A DNA stretch of 51,795 bases from Clostridiales bacterium (GTDB taxonomy: Bacteria; Bacillota; Desulfotomaculia; Desulfotomaculales; VENG01): contig JADQBQ010000013.1 in NCBI GenBank assembly GCA_016278505.1, positions 1 to 51,795 of the forward strand. Reading direction: 5' to 3'. Positions 41,332 to 50,092 of the stretch are shown piece by piece. The notes beneath the pieces were generated by a model that saw only the letters and a list, made by a program, of their open reading frames with translations, made no database searches and was not told where the DNA came from. The first letter of the stretch is position 1. Each line of letters starts with the position of its first letter. The position numbers and the translations under genes were made by a program.

Positions 41332-41384
41332 TGTGCAATGAGGCCGGAATTAGTTCCGTTCTTGTTATGCCACTTAATTATAAT

Positions 41385-41488
41385 GACGTGTCCCAACTTC
41401 AACTACGGTATGTCATAATCTCATAAACGAATTGGAATTTAGCAACCATCACGCAGTCAATCGTTGATTGCCTCAATGCCGAGCCGTT
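41385..41488. repeat. Direct repeat of the arr 3' end, copy 2
   Basis: This copy matches 38981-39087 and breaks at GCCGAGCCGTT, directly joined to a truncated tnpB. Only the last residues of Arr are encoded, so no second arr gene is present. Confidence 0.8.
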
Positions 41489-41848
41489 GGGTAGGTAAAT
41501 ATAGCTAGGTTCTTGAAATGGTTCTGCTTGTTCGCCTGCGGGTAAGTGAAAGAACGGTAACGTTCCCGCCCCTTGTACCGAGGATACCCGGCCAGGCCCT
41601 TGAAAAACCGATCAAAGGCGTTATCCAGCCTCTGCAAACAGTCCTGCAAAACCTGGGCGGTGACCTGCCTAAATTCGGGCAATACTTTTTCAGCAATGGA
41701 AGTTCATTCTTCTGTGCGGTGCTGGAAGTCGATTTACCCCTTTGCCGGTAACAAATTTCTCTTTGTTTCACGGAAGCGTTTGGAAAAGTTTTTGCTCTTG
41801 CTCTTTAGTCGGTTCAATGTGGAACCGGTGGACTATAATTATTTCTTT
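41473..41848 (-). pseudogene. tnpB: Truncated, frameshifted tnpB of an IS200/IS605 relic
   Basis: The start region (IIIVHRFHIEPTKEQEQKLFQTL) and the segment VLPEFRQVTAQVLQDCLQRLDNAFDRFFKGLAGYPRYKGRERYRSFTYPQ (in parts) are classic TnpB N-terminal sequences. The frame breaks near 41772 and again near 41680, and the gene is cut at 41473, where it meets the arr-tail repeat. About 300 residues including all catalytic parts are missing. Not functional. Confidence 0.8.
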
Positions 41849-42240
41849 TCACCCTGAGACTCAATGTATTTCTCAATCACTTTAATCGGCGCTCCCCCGG
41901 TGGTCAAAAGATTAAAAACTGCGGGACCAGAAATACTCTTTCCACAAGTATTTCTTAACTTCCGGAAACTCTTTTTTAATTAGCCGGGATGAAGCACTTT
42001 TAAAGGCGTTGATGTATTTGGATAATGCACTGTTGGGATGAGCACTGAAAAGTATGTGCACGTGATCACGGTCGTGGTTAAATTCGTGGAATGTAATATT
42101 ATAGTTCGGCGCTATATATTCACCTATTTCCCTAATTCGTTCTGCAACTGGCTCGTTAATTATTCTACGGCGATACTTGACTACAAGAACAAGGTATAAG
42201 TAAGTTTAAATACCGAATGTAAATTGGTATCAAGTTTCAT
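41839..42240 (-). pseudogene. tnpA: Frameshifted tnpA of the IS200/IS605 relic
   Basis: The start MKLDTNLHSVFKLTYTLFLV breaks after about 19 codons. The shifted frame continues VVKYRRRIINEP, then HDRDHVHILF with the HUH motif, ALSKYINAFKSASSRLIKKEFP and YFWSRSF, and after a second break LLTTGGAPIKVIEKYIESQ with the catalytic Tyr. Two frameshifts make it inactive. It overlaps the tnpB remnant slightly, as in intact relatives. Confidence 0.8.
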
Positions 42241-42332
42241 GGTTACACCAATACTTTCATTGATTCGTTACTGATTAACTTTTACAGCACTTTTTGGTAA
42301 TTTGCAATAAAATTACCGGTCTTTCGCCCGGT

Positions 42333-42376
42333 CGCCCATTCACCACCCACCTATAGAGGTGGGCGTCCTCTGGGCG
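42333..42376 (-). mobile_element. Left-end hairpin of the IS200/IS605 relic
   Basis: CCCACCT/AGGTGGG with a 4-base loop is nested in CGCCCA/TGGGCG. It lies upstream of the tnpA relic in the right place for the left end. Confidence 0.55.
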
Positions 42377-42459
42377 AGTTCTGATAGAACAGTACTTTAA
42401 GGGCTTGGCTGCGGGAACGGATTACCTTTTAAAAAAAATCGTGAATGTACGGTATTAAA

Positions 42460-42473
42460 CGAACATATGTTTA
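42460..42473. promoter_or_regulatory. SOS box (LexA operator) before lexA
   Basis: CGAACATATGTTTA agrees with the Firmicute consensus CGAACRNRYGTTYC at 13 of 14 positions and lies 57 bases upstream of lexA. Autoregulation of lexA through such a box is standard. Confidence 0.85.
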
Positions 42474-42530
42474 CTTCACCCTTTTGTCGTGGTAATATTT
42501 CCCTGAATAAATACAAAAGGGTGTGTTACC

Positions 42531-43148
42531 GTGTCTGACGGCCTATTATCATCCCGGGAACAAGCTATTTTGGATGTTATTAAAGAATCTGTTTCTGAAA
42601 AAGGATATCCACCTTCCGTTAGGGAGATAGGGAAAAAGACGGGTTTGAGTTCTAGTTCCACAGTGCATGGGTACCTGTGTAGACTGGAGGAAAAGCAGTA
42701 CATAAGGCGTGACCCAACGAAGCCCAGGGCTATTGAGGTACTGGGAATGGATCACAGCATTCGGCACCAAAATATCAACTGGGTACCTGTTTTGGGAAAG
42801 GTAGCAGCAGGATTGCCTGTACTTGCCTCGGAAAACCGGGAATCGTACTTTCCATTACCTACTGATTTCACGGGGGATGACGGAGAATTTTATATGTTAT
42901 CCATTAAAGGTGATAGCATGATAGAAGCGGGGATTTTTGAAGACAACCTGGTGATTGTTAAAAAGGCACAAACGGCCAACAACGGGGATATAGTGGTTGC
43001 ACTAATAGAGGATGAAGCTACTTTAAAGCGATTTATCAGAGAAAAAAACCATATCCAACTGCAGCCTGAAAACAGCAGTATGGAGCCCATAATTACCAGG
43101 GATGTAACTATTTTAGGTAAAGTTATTGGGCTTTTAAGGCAAATTTGA
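42531..43148 (+). CDS. lexA: LexA repressor
   Basis: The 205-residue protein has the N-terminal winged helix ([34 protein letters not shown], in parts), the self-cleavage site VAAGLP with A93-G94, the catalytic S129 in KGDSMIEAG and K166 in EATLKRF, all as in LexA. It represses SOS genes until RecA filaments induce cleavage. The start is GTG with a GGGTG site upstream, and a good SOS box precedes it. Divergent IS debris lies upstream. Confidence 0.95.
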   Translation: MSDGLLSSREQAILDVIKESVSEKGYPPSVREIGKKTGLSSSSTVHGYLCRLEEKQYIRRDPTKPRAIEVLGMDHSIRHQNINWVPVLGKVAAGLPVLASENRESYFPLPTDFTGDDGEFYMLSIKGDSMIEAGIFEDNLVIVKKAQTANNGDIVVALIEDEATLKRFIREKNHIQLQPENSSMEPIITRDVTILGKVIGLLRQI

Positions 43149-43156
43149 ATTATAAC

Positions 43157-43190
43157 TGACACCACTTGTGACATTGGGCAAGTGGTGTCA
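43157..43190 (+). terminator. Hairpin after lexA
   Basis: TGACACCACTTG and CAAGTGGTGTCA form a perfect 12-base stem with a 10-base loop, followed by TTCCTCTGTG. The T-run is weak, so termination is probable but not certain. Confidence 0.6.
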
Positions 43191-43637
43191 TTCCTCTGTG
43201 GTATATGTTATCCGTTACATAGGTTCCACCCGTCAAAAACACATTCCCTAATATTGTTTTCTGCCCCCATAGTGTATTTGATTTTGCACTTAATTCCTTT
43301 CTTTATAAGCACCGTATCTTTAACCCGGTTGACTTCAATCTCCGGCAACAAACTTATTATTGCATCTCTGTCGGCAGGGGGACCGAAATGGAAAAAACGC
43401 ATGTGCATTATAGTTAACCAAGTGTTTATGTCTATAACTAAGAGATATGTTACTCCTTTAGATTATGACTTGCAAAGAGCGGTTGAGAGGATGGCCTGGG
43501 AATAATTTTCGTCGAATCACGTCGAATGTTTGAAAATTAAAACATATTGCTAAATAAAAGGGATGATATGTCGAACCTAGTATAAGTACGTAGGAAGTGT
43601 TGATTAGCTGATATATCCAAATTTTATATTTATTAAC
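43191..43637. other. Gap between lexA and the riboswitch
   Basis: No convincing gene. A minus-strand frame 43208-43408 (66 residues, MHMRFFHFGPPADRDAIISLLPEIEVNRVKD...) has protein-like composition but no clear ribosome site, and a plus-strand frame overlaps it; I call neither. Near 43514 the GTCGAAT word is directly repeated (CGTCGAATCACGTCGAATG). Confidence 0.4.
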
Positions 43638-43714
43638 AATGGGCAAACCTATCGAAAGGTGGGGACGCAAAGTACTGGGCCTAAAACAACGATGTTATGG
43701 TTGCCAGACTGCTA
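43638..43714 (+). ncRNA. Cyclic-di-GMP-I (GEMM) riboswitch aptamer
   Basis: The stretch reads GGGCAAACCTATCGAAAGG, then TGGGGACGCAAAGTACTGGGCCTAA, matching the GEMM-I core: GCAAACC, GAAA tetraloop stem, GGGGACGCAAAG and the GGGCCTAA segment. The last part TTGCCAGACTGC pairs with the ACTGGGC side. It senses cyclic-di-GMP. A terminator starts 16 bases later, so the switch acts on transcription of the chemotaxis/HD-GYP genes downstream. Confidence 0.9.
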
Positions 43715-43730
43715 ACTGTTCTGATTTTAT

Positions 43731-43763
43731 AGCGGTCATTTTTGTGGCCGCTTTTTATTTTTT
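43731..43763 (+). terminator. Terminator of the riboswitch
   Basis: GCGGTCA pairs with TGGCCGC, followed by a long T-run. It is the likely expression platform of the cyclic-di-GMP aptamer. Confidence 0.85.
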
Positions 43764-43799
43764 AAGGGAAGGGTGTGTCAATTAATATGCAATGAAAAA

Positions 43800-44368
43800 A
43801 CAATATCTCATAGTTTAGGGGTCGCTTTTTACGCAATGTAAGTAGTGGATGATTGCCCGAAATGTCCACAGCACAATATGCTTTTGTGGCCGCTTTGTTA
43901 CATGATATAGGGAAAGTTTACATTCCAACCGCTATCCTAAACAAAAAGTCCAAGCTCACGGAAGAAGAATTCAGAATTATTCGGTTTCACCCACTGATCG
44001 GGGCAGAATTGTTAAATGAAATGAATTACAGTTATGACATTGTTGAATCGGTGCTTCACCACCACGAAAGGTGGGACGGTAAAGGGTATCCTTTTGGACT
44101 TAAAGGGCAGGAAATACCATTTTACAGCCGGGTTTTATCCGTGGCTGATGCTTTCGATGCTATGATTTCCAATAGGCCATATAAAAAAGCGATCCCGCAT
44201 AATTTGGCTTTAGCTGAGCTAAAAGCCAACGCGGGAACCCAATTTGACCCCTATATCATAGAATCTTTTGTGGGGAAGGTACAACCGGAACTTAGTTTAA
44301 GTATCGATGTTTTTACAAGGAGGAAGTCAATTGGGCACAGACAACCAGATAGTAGTTATGGGTCTTAA
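43800..44368 (+). pseudogene. HD-GYP cyclic-di-GMP phosphodiesterase, 5' part decayed
   Basis: From 43862 the frame is intact and carries ALLHDIGKV, HPLIGAELL and HHERWDGKGYP, the HD-GYP signature, plus DAFDAMISNRPYKKA. HD-GYP enzymes hydrolyse cyclic-di-GMP. The first helix with its metal His is encoded just upstream as ISHSLGVAFYAM but is cut off by a TAA at 43835 and a frameshift before 43853. A shortened protein from TTG 43853 or ATG 43862 would lack that metal ligand and has no good ribosome site. The tail overlaps cheW. Confidence 0.75.
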
Positions 44369-44750
44369 TGACCAAAAATATGCCTTACCGATTAACAGTG
44401 TATCAGAAATCATAAGGGTAATGGAAGTGACTCAAGTCCCAAATATGCAGGACTACTGCACTGGCATAATAAACTTAAGGGGTTCTGTTGTGCCTGTTAT
44501 AAGTATGGGACTGCGCCTTGGTTTGGGAGAAAGTGAAGAAACCAGGGATTCACGCATTATTGTGGTTGAGCAGAACAACCAGAAGCTGGGACTAACCGTG
44601 GACAGTGTTTATTCAGTAAGCGAGTTTTCACAGGAGCAAATTGAAGAACCACAAGCGCTGGGAGATAGAGAACAATTTATAAAAGGGGTTATTCATCAAG
44701 GGAACGACATGGTATTACTTTTGGACTTGGACAAACTAGCTGCCAATTAG
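44331..44750 (+). CDS. cheW: CheW chemotaxis coupling protein
   Basis: The TTG start follows AAGGAGGAAG, inside the end of the HD-GYP frame. DNQIVVMGLNDQKYALPINSVSEIIRVMEVTQVPN, then GIINLRGSVVPVISM and RIIVVEQNNQKLGLTVDSV are standard CheW strands. CheW links chemoreceptors to the kinase CheA; neither cheA nor cheR occurs in the window. The next gene, a chemoreceptor, starts 27 bases downstream. The operon lies behind a cyclic-di-GMP riboswitch. Confidence 0.93.
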   Translation: MGTDNQIVVMGLNDQKYALPINSVSEIIRVMEVTQVPNMQDYCTGIINLRGSVVPVISMGLRLGLGESEETRDSRIIVVEQNNQKLGLTVDSVYSVSEFSQEQIEEPQALGDREQFIKGVIHQGNDMVLLLDLDKLAAN

Positions 44751-44777
44751 CACTATAATAGGGGAGGATCACAAGCA

Positions 44778-46748
44778 ATGAAAGGCATTAGACTGGGACT
44801 TAAATTAAACAGCTTAAAAGCAAAGCTGGTATTAATCATTGTTATTGCCACCGGACTCACTTTGGGAGCGGTATCTTACTTAAACTATAATAAAGCGTCC
44901 GGAATTCTTGAAGAGCAGCTATTCAATGCCGCTACCAACAGCGCCAACCAGAACGCGCAAAAAGTGGACCAGTGGCTGCAGGGAATTAAAAATGAAGTCA
45001 ATACACTGGCATTGGATGCGCGTATAATTAACGCAGGTGAAGACAGCTTACCCGTTTTAAAGGCGATTGCCCAGGAGCACAACGATTATGAACTGGCCTA
45101 CGTTTCCGATGCCGATGGAAATTGCATAGGCAGCAATGACACTACCTTTACTATTACAGACCGGGGTTACTTCCAGGAAGTAATGCAGACAGGTAATACC
45201 GTTATTTCCGACCCGCTGAAAAGTAAGGCCACCGGGAAACAAATTATAGTCATTGTAGCCCCCACCTATAAGGAAGGCTCAACAACCCCTACAGGTTTAG
45301 TCGGGGTTACTCCTACGCTGGATTACCTGAAAGAAGTAGTTTCAGAGATGAACATTAACGGTTACGGGTACGGGTTTATACAAAATTCAGACATGATGAC
45401 CATCGCCCACCCCGACGACCAGTGGATTGGCAACAGCAAGATTGCCAACGCCGGTGACAATCGTTTAAATCAACTGGTTAACGACATGACCACAAAAGAA
45501 AACGGAGCCGGAGCTTATTCTTATCAAGGTGTGGAGAAAATGCTTGCTTACGGGCAGGTTGAAAGTACCGGTTGGGCGGTTGCCCAATCGGCAGACATGG
45601 CTGACGTAATGGCTCCATTACAAGATATTCGCAGTACTAACGTTAGCGTGGCCGGTATTGCTATCCTTGTTATGATTGGTATTGCCCTTCTCATTGCCGG
45701 CTTTATAGCCAAGCCGTTGGTAAAACTAAGCCAGACAGCCGAAGCCATTGCAGGCGGCGACCTGACTGTAAAAGTTGATACAGGTAGAGACAGCAATGAT
45801 GAAATCGGGGTATTGGCAAAATCCTTCGGTAAAATGGTCCATAACCTAAAGTCCATAATATCCAGCGTGCAGGATACGTCTGAAAAGTTGGCTTCACACA
45901 GCCAGCAAATGGCCTCGTCCAGTGAAGAGGTAAGCGCCACCGTGGAAGAAGTAGCCAGCACTACCAATGAAGTGGCAGCAACTTCAGGGCAGGGTGCTGA
46001 AAATGCTGAAGAGGCAGCAAAGGATTCTGAACAGGTGCAGCATGTAGCGGAAGAAGGAAACAAGGCTGTGCAGGAAACGGTAGAGAAAATGCAGTCCATA
46101 TCTGGTTCCTCACAAAATGTTGCTACTGCTGTTAAAAACCTGGGCGAGCAATCAAATCAAATAGGTGAAATAATCAGCACTATTACAAATATTGCAGACC
46201 AAACCAATCTTCTTGCCCTAAACGCGGCTATTGAGGCTGCCCGGGCAGGTGAACACGGGCGGGGATTTGCAGTAGTAGCCGAAGAAGTACGCAAGTTAGC
46301 TGAGCAGTCTGCCGGTGCCGCCAGCGAAATTACAGGCTTAATTGAAAAAATACAGGTAGGTGTTGGTGAGGCAGTTACAGCCATTGATGGTAGTGTGAGA
46401 GAAGTAGACGATGGGGTTCAGGTAGCAAATAATGCCGGTGCCTCATTAGAACAAATTATCAAAGCCATAGAAAAGAATACCACAGTAATACAGGATGTTG
46501 CAGCCGGTTCGAACCAGGCCAATGAGGGTATGCAGCAGCTGTCGGCTTCAAACGAACAGATAACATCTACTGTACAGCAAATTTCCAGCGCGGCTCAGGA
46601 ACTGGCCAATATTGCAGGAGAATTACAAAATGAAGTTATCAAGTTTAAACTGGACGGGGCCGGTAGTATAGGCGCTGGGCAAAACTATAAGACCCAAAAG
46701 GAACAGGACATTGAAAAATATGGTGAAGATGATGAACAGAACAATTAG
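44778..46748 (+). CDS. Methyl-accepting chemotaxis protein with dCache sensor domain
   Basis: The 656-residue receptor has an N-terminal membrane helix ([19 protein letters not shown]), an extracellular dCache domain ([35 protein letters not shown], in parts), a second membrane helix near 285-305, a HAMP domain ([19 protein letters not shown]) and the signalling hairpin [39 protein letters not shown]. The ligand is likely a small organic molecule but cannot be read off. GGGGAGGATC precedes the ATG. A strong terminator follows. Confidence 0.95.
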   Translation: MKGIRLGLKLNSLKAKLVLIIVIATGLTLGAVSYLNYNKASGILEEQLFNAATNSANQNAQKVDQWLQGIKNEVNTLALDARIINAGEDSLPVLKAIAQEHNDYELAYVSDADGNCIGSNDTTFTITDRGYFQEVMQTGNTVISDPLKSKATGKQIIVIVAPTYKEGSTTPTGLVGVTPTLDYLKEVVSEMNINGYGYGFIQNSDMMTIAHPDDQWIGNSKIANAGDNRLNQLVNDMTTKENGAGAYSYQGVEKMLAYGQVESTGWAVAQSADMADVMAPLQDIRSTNVSVAGIAILVMIGIALLIAGFIAKPLVKLSQTAEAIAGGDLTVKVDTGRDSNDEIGVLAKSFGKMVHNLKSIISSVQDTSEKLASHSQQMASSSEEVSATVEEVASTTNEVAATSGQGAENAEEAAKDSEQVQHVAEEGNKAVQETVEKMQSISGSSQNVATAVKNLGEQSNQIGEIISTITNIADQTNLLALNAAIEAARAGEHGRGFAVVAEEVRKLAEQSAGAASEITGLIEKIQVGVGEAVTAIDGSVREVDDGVQVANNAGASLEQIIKAIEKNTTVIQDVAAGSNQANEGMQQLSASNEQITSTVQQISSAAQELANIAGELQNEVIKFKLDGAGSIGAGQNYKTQKEQDIEKYGEDDEQNN

Positions 46749-46776
46749 TACTTAAACTATCCATTAAAGATACAAC

Positions 46777-46822
46777 AAGGCCCCTGAGATTTTTCTTCTG
46801 GGATTGTCTCAGGGGCCTTCTT
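46777..46822 (+). terminator. Strong terminator after the first receptor gene
   Basis: AAGGCCCCTGAGA and TCTCAGGGGCCTT form a perfect 13-base stem with a 17-base loop, followed by CTTAAC. Confidence 0.8.
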
Positions 46823-46900
46823 AACATAATGTTTTCGACTTTTTTTGACAAATATTTAGTAACGTTAGGTCTTTTCAAAACCTTTAGGAGGATAATGTAA

Positions 46901-48076
46901 ATGGCACTTATTGCTGCGTTTGAGAAAATATCAATCTGGCGGTCACTTAAATTTAAGATTGTGATAGCTATTGTAATTTCACTGTTAATCAGTTCACCAA
47001 TAGCTGCATTTATCAACAACTTCTTACACGGTCTAAGTATAATCGAAAGTCTTTATATTGGCGTGTATATTAATACGATTATAAACATAGCCGTTGTCAC
47101 TTCTCTAATAATGTTTCTTCTAAATAGGCTGGTTTTGAAACCGTTATCACTAATTACCGGTTCTATTAGGGAAATAAGCAATGGTAATCTGAAGGCCGGT
47201 ATTCCGGATAACTACCATGGGGAAATTGGGATAGTCTTTTCTGAGCTCTCAAAAATGTCCGGTAACCTAAGTTGTCTAATATCCAATGTGCAGCAGGAGA
47301 CCGGTAAGGTTGATGATTTCAGTTCGACATTAATGGAAATAACCAACGAGTCAAAAGAATCTGGTCAAAACCTTAATGAGGCGGTGCTTAGTGTAAACGA
47401 TAGTATCAGTGAAACAGCCTCCCAAACAGATGAGATAACGCAGGTTTTTGAGGAGTTAAATAACCTTTCCGAAACTGGTCAAGAGCGGCTGAAGGGTATA
47501 AGAGATCAGATGAAGTCCATGATGGATGCTGCGCAGCAAGTTACAACTTCCATAGATAAACTAACCGAGACATCCAATCATATCGGACAAGTAACCAATA
47601 CCATTGATAATATCTCAGAACAAGTAAATCTTCTGGCCTTAAATGCCTCCATTGAAGCAGCAAGGGCTGGGGAGCACGGTAAAGGGTTTGCCGTAGTAGC
47701 AGGTGAGGTTCAAAAACTGGCTGAAGAGTCAGCAACTGCAACAAAGGAAATCAAGAAATTAATAAGTGAGATTGAGAAAGGGATTCAGGATGCAAACAGT
47801 CAAATGGCCGAGGGAAATCAAGAAGTCTCTGAAGGAAGCAGATACATTGAAGATTCCGCTGAGACAATCCAAAAAATGACGTTAATGGTTAATGACCTAA
47901 CCGGTAAAGTCCAAAGCATTTCAGCAGCGACACAAGAAGTTGCCTCGGCCAGTGATCAAATAAATGCCTCGGCGGAAAAGGATATCCAAATTGTTGAAAA
48001 AGCAAATACTTTAGCGGAAAGACTTAGTGGAATGTCTAAAGATTTAAAGGGTTTAGTTGGCACTTTTAAAGTTTAA
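46901..48076 (+). CDS. Methyl-accepting chemotaxis protein without a large sensor domain
   Basis: The 391-residue protein has two adjacent membrane helices ([38 protein letters not shown]) with only a short loop between, a HAMP domain ([22 protein letters not shown]) and the signalling core [50 protein letters not shown]. With no extracellular ligand domain it may sense membrane state, energy or a partner protein. AGGAGGATAATG precedes it. cheY and cheX follow closely. Confidence 0.93.
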   Translation: MALIAAFEKISIWRSLKFKIVIAIVISLLISSPIAAFINNFLHGLSIIESLYIGVYINTIINIAVVTSLIMFLLNRLVLKPLSLITGSIREISNGNLKAGIPDNYHGEIGIVFSELSKMSGNLSCLISNVQQETGKVDDFSSTLMEITNESKESGQNLNEAVLSVNDSISETASQTDEITQVFEELNNLSETGQERLKGIRDQMKSMMDAAQQVTTSIDKLTETSNHIGQVTNTIDNISEQVNLLALNASIEAARAGEHGKGFAVVAGEVQKLAEESATATKEIKKLISEIEKGIQDANSQMAEGNQEVSEGSRYIEDSAETIQKMTLMVNDLTGKVQSISAATQEVASASDQINASAEKDIQIVEKANTLAERLSGMSKDLKGLVGTFKV

Positions 48077-48111
48077 TTTATATATACAACAGGATTAGGA
48101 GGAGTTTTTTT

Positions 48112-48462
48112 ATGCTTATTCTTACTGCTGACGATGCTAAATTCATGCGTGTGAATTTGGGTAATATCTTAAAAAAGCTGGGTCACGAGACATTAGAAGC
48201 AGAAAACGGGCAGGATGCCGTTGAGAAGTACCAGGAAAACAAGCCGGATCTGGTAACTATGGATATAACCATGCCGGAAATGGACGGGCTGGAGGCCGTT
48301 AAAGAAATCAAGAAAATCGACCCCAATGCAAAAATTGTGATGGTTAGTGCCATGGGCCAGAAAGAGATGGTTTTGGAAGCTATCCAAAGCGGAGCGATGG
48401 ATTTTGTTGTAAAACCTTTCCAGGAAGACCGAATTCGTGAAGTACTTGATAAAGTCAATTAG
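48112..48462 (+). CDS. cheY: CheY-type response regulator
   Basis: The stand-alone 116-residue receiver has D7 and D8, phosphorylation site D51 in TMDITMPEMDG, S79 and K101 (VVKPF), the full CheY set. It has no output domain. The upstream AGGAGGAG and the 14-base gap to cheX suggest one operon. It likely carries the phosphoryl signal from CheA to the flagellar motor, with CheX removing it. Confidence 0.93.
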   Translation: MLILTADDAKFMRVNLGNILKKLGHETLEAENGQDAVEKYQENKPDLVTMDITMPEMDGLEAVKEIKKIDPNAKIVMVSAMGQKEMVLEAIQSGAMDFVVKPFQEDRIREVLDKVN

Positions 48463-48476
48463 GAAGGAAGATAGAT

Positions 48477-48935
48477 ATGGATGCAAACCATATTAAATCA
48501 TTCGTTAAAGGCACTGAAGAGATTATGTCAACAATGCTGGGTGAGAGTCTTGAGACAGATAGACCATACAAGAAAGAAACTCCATTTTTGACCGAGTCTA
48601 TGGTGGCAGTAGTGGGCTTTAACGGGGATGTAAGAGGACAAGTTGTATATTCTTTTGACACTGACTATGCAAAGAAAGTGGTATCTCTAATGTGCGGTAT
48701 TGAAATAGACGATTTTGATGAAATGTCTTCATCGGCCCTGTCTGAATTATGCAATATGATTTCAGGCCGCTCAGCTACATGTTTTAGCGAAACAACTGAT
48801 AAACGTGTGGATATTACGCCCCCCACAGTTCTTTCAGGAAATGACATTAAAGTTTCTGCCAAGCCACCGGTATTGTGCATTCCGTTTAAGGAAGGTGAAG
48901 ATATTGTTTTAGAAATAAATTATTCATTAAATTAA
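48477..48935 (+). CDS. cheX: CheX-type CheY-P phosphatase
   Basis: The 152-residue protein has the E-x2-N phosphatase motif (SSALSELCNMISG, E90 and N93) and the CheX fold (SMVAVVGFNGDVRGQVVYSF; SAKPPVLCIPF). CheX and CheC dephosphorylate CheY-P in many Firmicutes. It follows cheY by 14 bases behind GGAAGGAAG. The one motif copy fits CheX rather than CheC, which has two. Confidence 0.88.
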   Translation: MDANHIKSFVKGTEEIMSTMLGESLETDRPYKKETPFLTESMVAVVGFNGDVRGQVVYSFDTDYAKKVVSLMCGIEIDDFDEMSSSALSELCNMISGRSATCFSETTDKRVDITPPTVLSGNDIKVSAKPPVLCIPFKEGEDIVLEINYSLN

Positions 48936-49055
48936 CTATCCTGCTCGATAAGATTACGAAGTTTAGGTCAAGTTATTATGTTAGGGGCCAGCAAATCATT
49001 AAGATCGATAATGTCCCATTACTGGACAAAAATGAAATACGTGAGGATTGAAAAA

Positions 49056-49590
49056 ATGGACAATGCTGAATTTGAACAATACCTAAATAACTTATACCGG
49101 TTTAATAATCCACCATGCAAAACTATTCGGTATTTATCAGTTGGTGGAGCTTGACGATATTCTTCAGGAAGGTTATATAGTGCTGTGGCAGGCTTGAATG
49201 GCTTTTAACGGTACAGGTGATTTTCTTGCCTACTACTGTATGAAGTTGCGCTCACGGTTTATCACCATATGAAAAAGCCACAACCGAAAAAAGGTTAAAG
49301 GAAGAAAGCCAATATCCCTTGATGCTAAAGCATGGGTGGACGGGGATGTAACAATATACGACACGATAGAAGCGCCATTCCCGGGTTTTGAAGAAGTTTA
49401 TTTCAATGACTTTGTGGAACGCCTCTTTAAAGAGGGAAATTTTAGTCAATCAGAGAGTGATATTTTTGCAGGGATTATTAGTCAAAGAACATGCGGGCAA
49501 TATCATAAAGTATATACAAAACTAGAAAGCGCCTTTAACATAAAACACAAGACAATAGATAACGCCCTATGCAGAATAAGAAGAAAGTAA
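49056..49590 (+). pseudogene. Decayed sigma-70-like (sigma factor / phage regulator) gene
   Basis: ATG 49056 follows GTGAGGATTG and begins MDNAEFEQYLNNLYRF. Further on, LELDDILQEGYIVLWQA reads like sigma region 2, with a stop after it, and the intact 3' frame (49336-49590) ends in SQSESDIFAGIISQRTCGQYHKVYTKLESAFNIKHKTIDNALCRIRRK (quoted in parts: GQYHKVYTKLESAFNIKHKTI), like a region 4 helix-turn-helix. At least two frameshifts and two stops (about 49149 and 49196) disrupt it. It once was probably a sigma-like regulator. Confidence 0.6.
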
Positions 49591-49683
49591 AAAAACACCC
49601 GCTGTTTTTCGAAATAGTAACCTAAAGGAGTATGCTGTAACCCTATTTAGGCTTAAAGCCATATTGGAGACTCAAGAATCTCG

Positions 49684-49861
49684 TTTAGGAAGGTGCTTTT
49701 GCTATCTGATATTTATATATTAATTCATCCAATTCCTGACTTTGCCTGATTAGTTTTTCGGTATTCCAGGGTTCTTGTTCGGATACTTCATACAGTTTGC
49801 GCCTCTCGGTTTCAATGGCAATGAGAAGATTTGGCCAATTCTTGGAATCCAATTTGATCAC
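49684..49861 (-). CDS. Spo0E-family aspartyl-phosphate phosphatase, about 58 residues
   Basis: The short minus-strand frame encodes IAIETERRKLYEVSEQEP, then LIRQSQELDELIYKYQ, which contains the Spo0E signature SQELD with the conserved helix pair. Such proteins remove phosphate from Spo0A-P and delay sporulation. I use the GTG at 49861; TTG 49852 is the alternative, with a weak GGTG site. The rest of the gap 49591-50092 shows no other gene. Confidence 0.75.
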
Positions 49862-50092
49862 CCAAGTATAAGCACATTCTGAGTGTATCCGTCTAATCCT
49901 TCCGTTTCCTCAAAAAAAACCGCGAAAAATTTTCTCATAATCTGTCGAACAAATATTAAAGGAACACCTTTCAAAACGTCTAATGGTTATTATAACCAAT
50001 GCTGACTTTTCCCGTCGGCCCTTGGAATATATTGTATTTCTCGGGATAACCATGTCAAAAGGCATAGGAATCCATTTTGGGAGGCGGTTTCA

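Noticed and set aside
43182-43505. + strand ORF of 107 residues after lexA
   Set aside because: It starts inside the terminator hairpin, has no ribosome site, and overlaps a minus-strand frame of better composition; neither is convincing.
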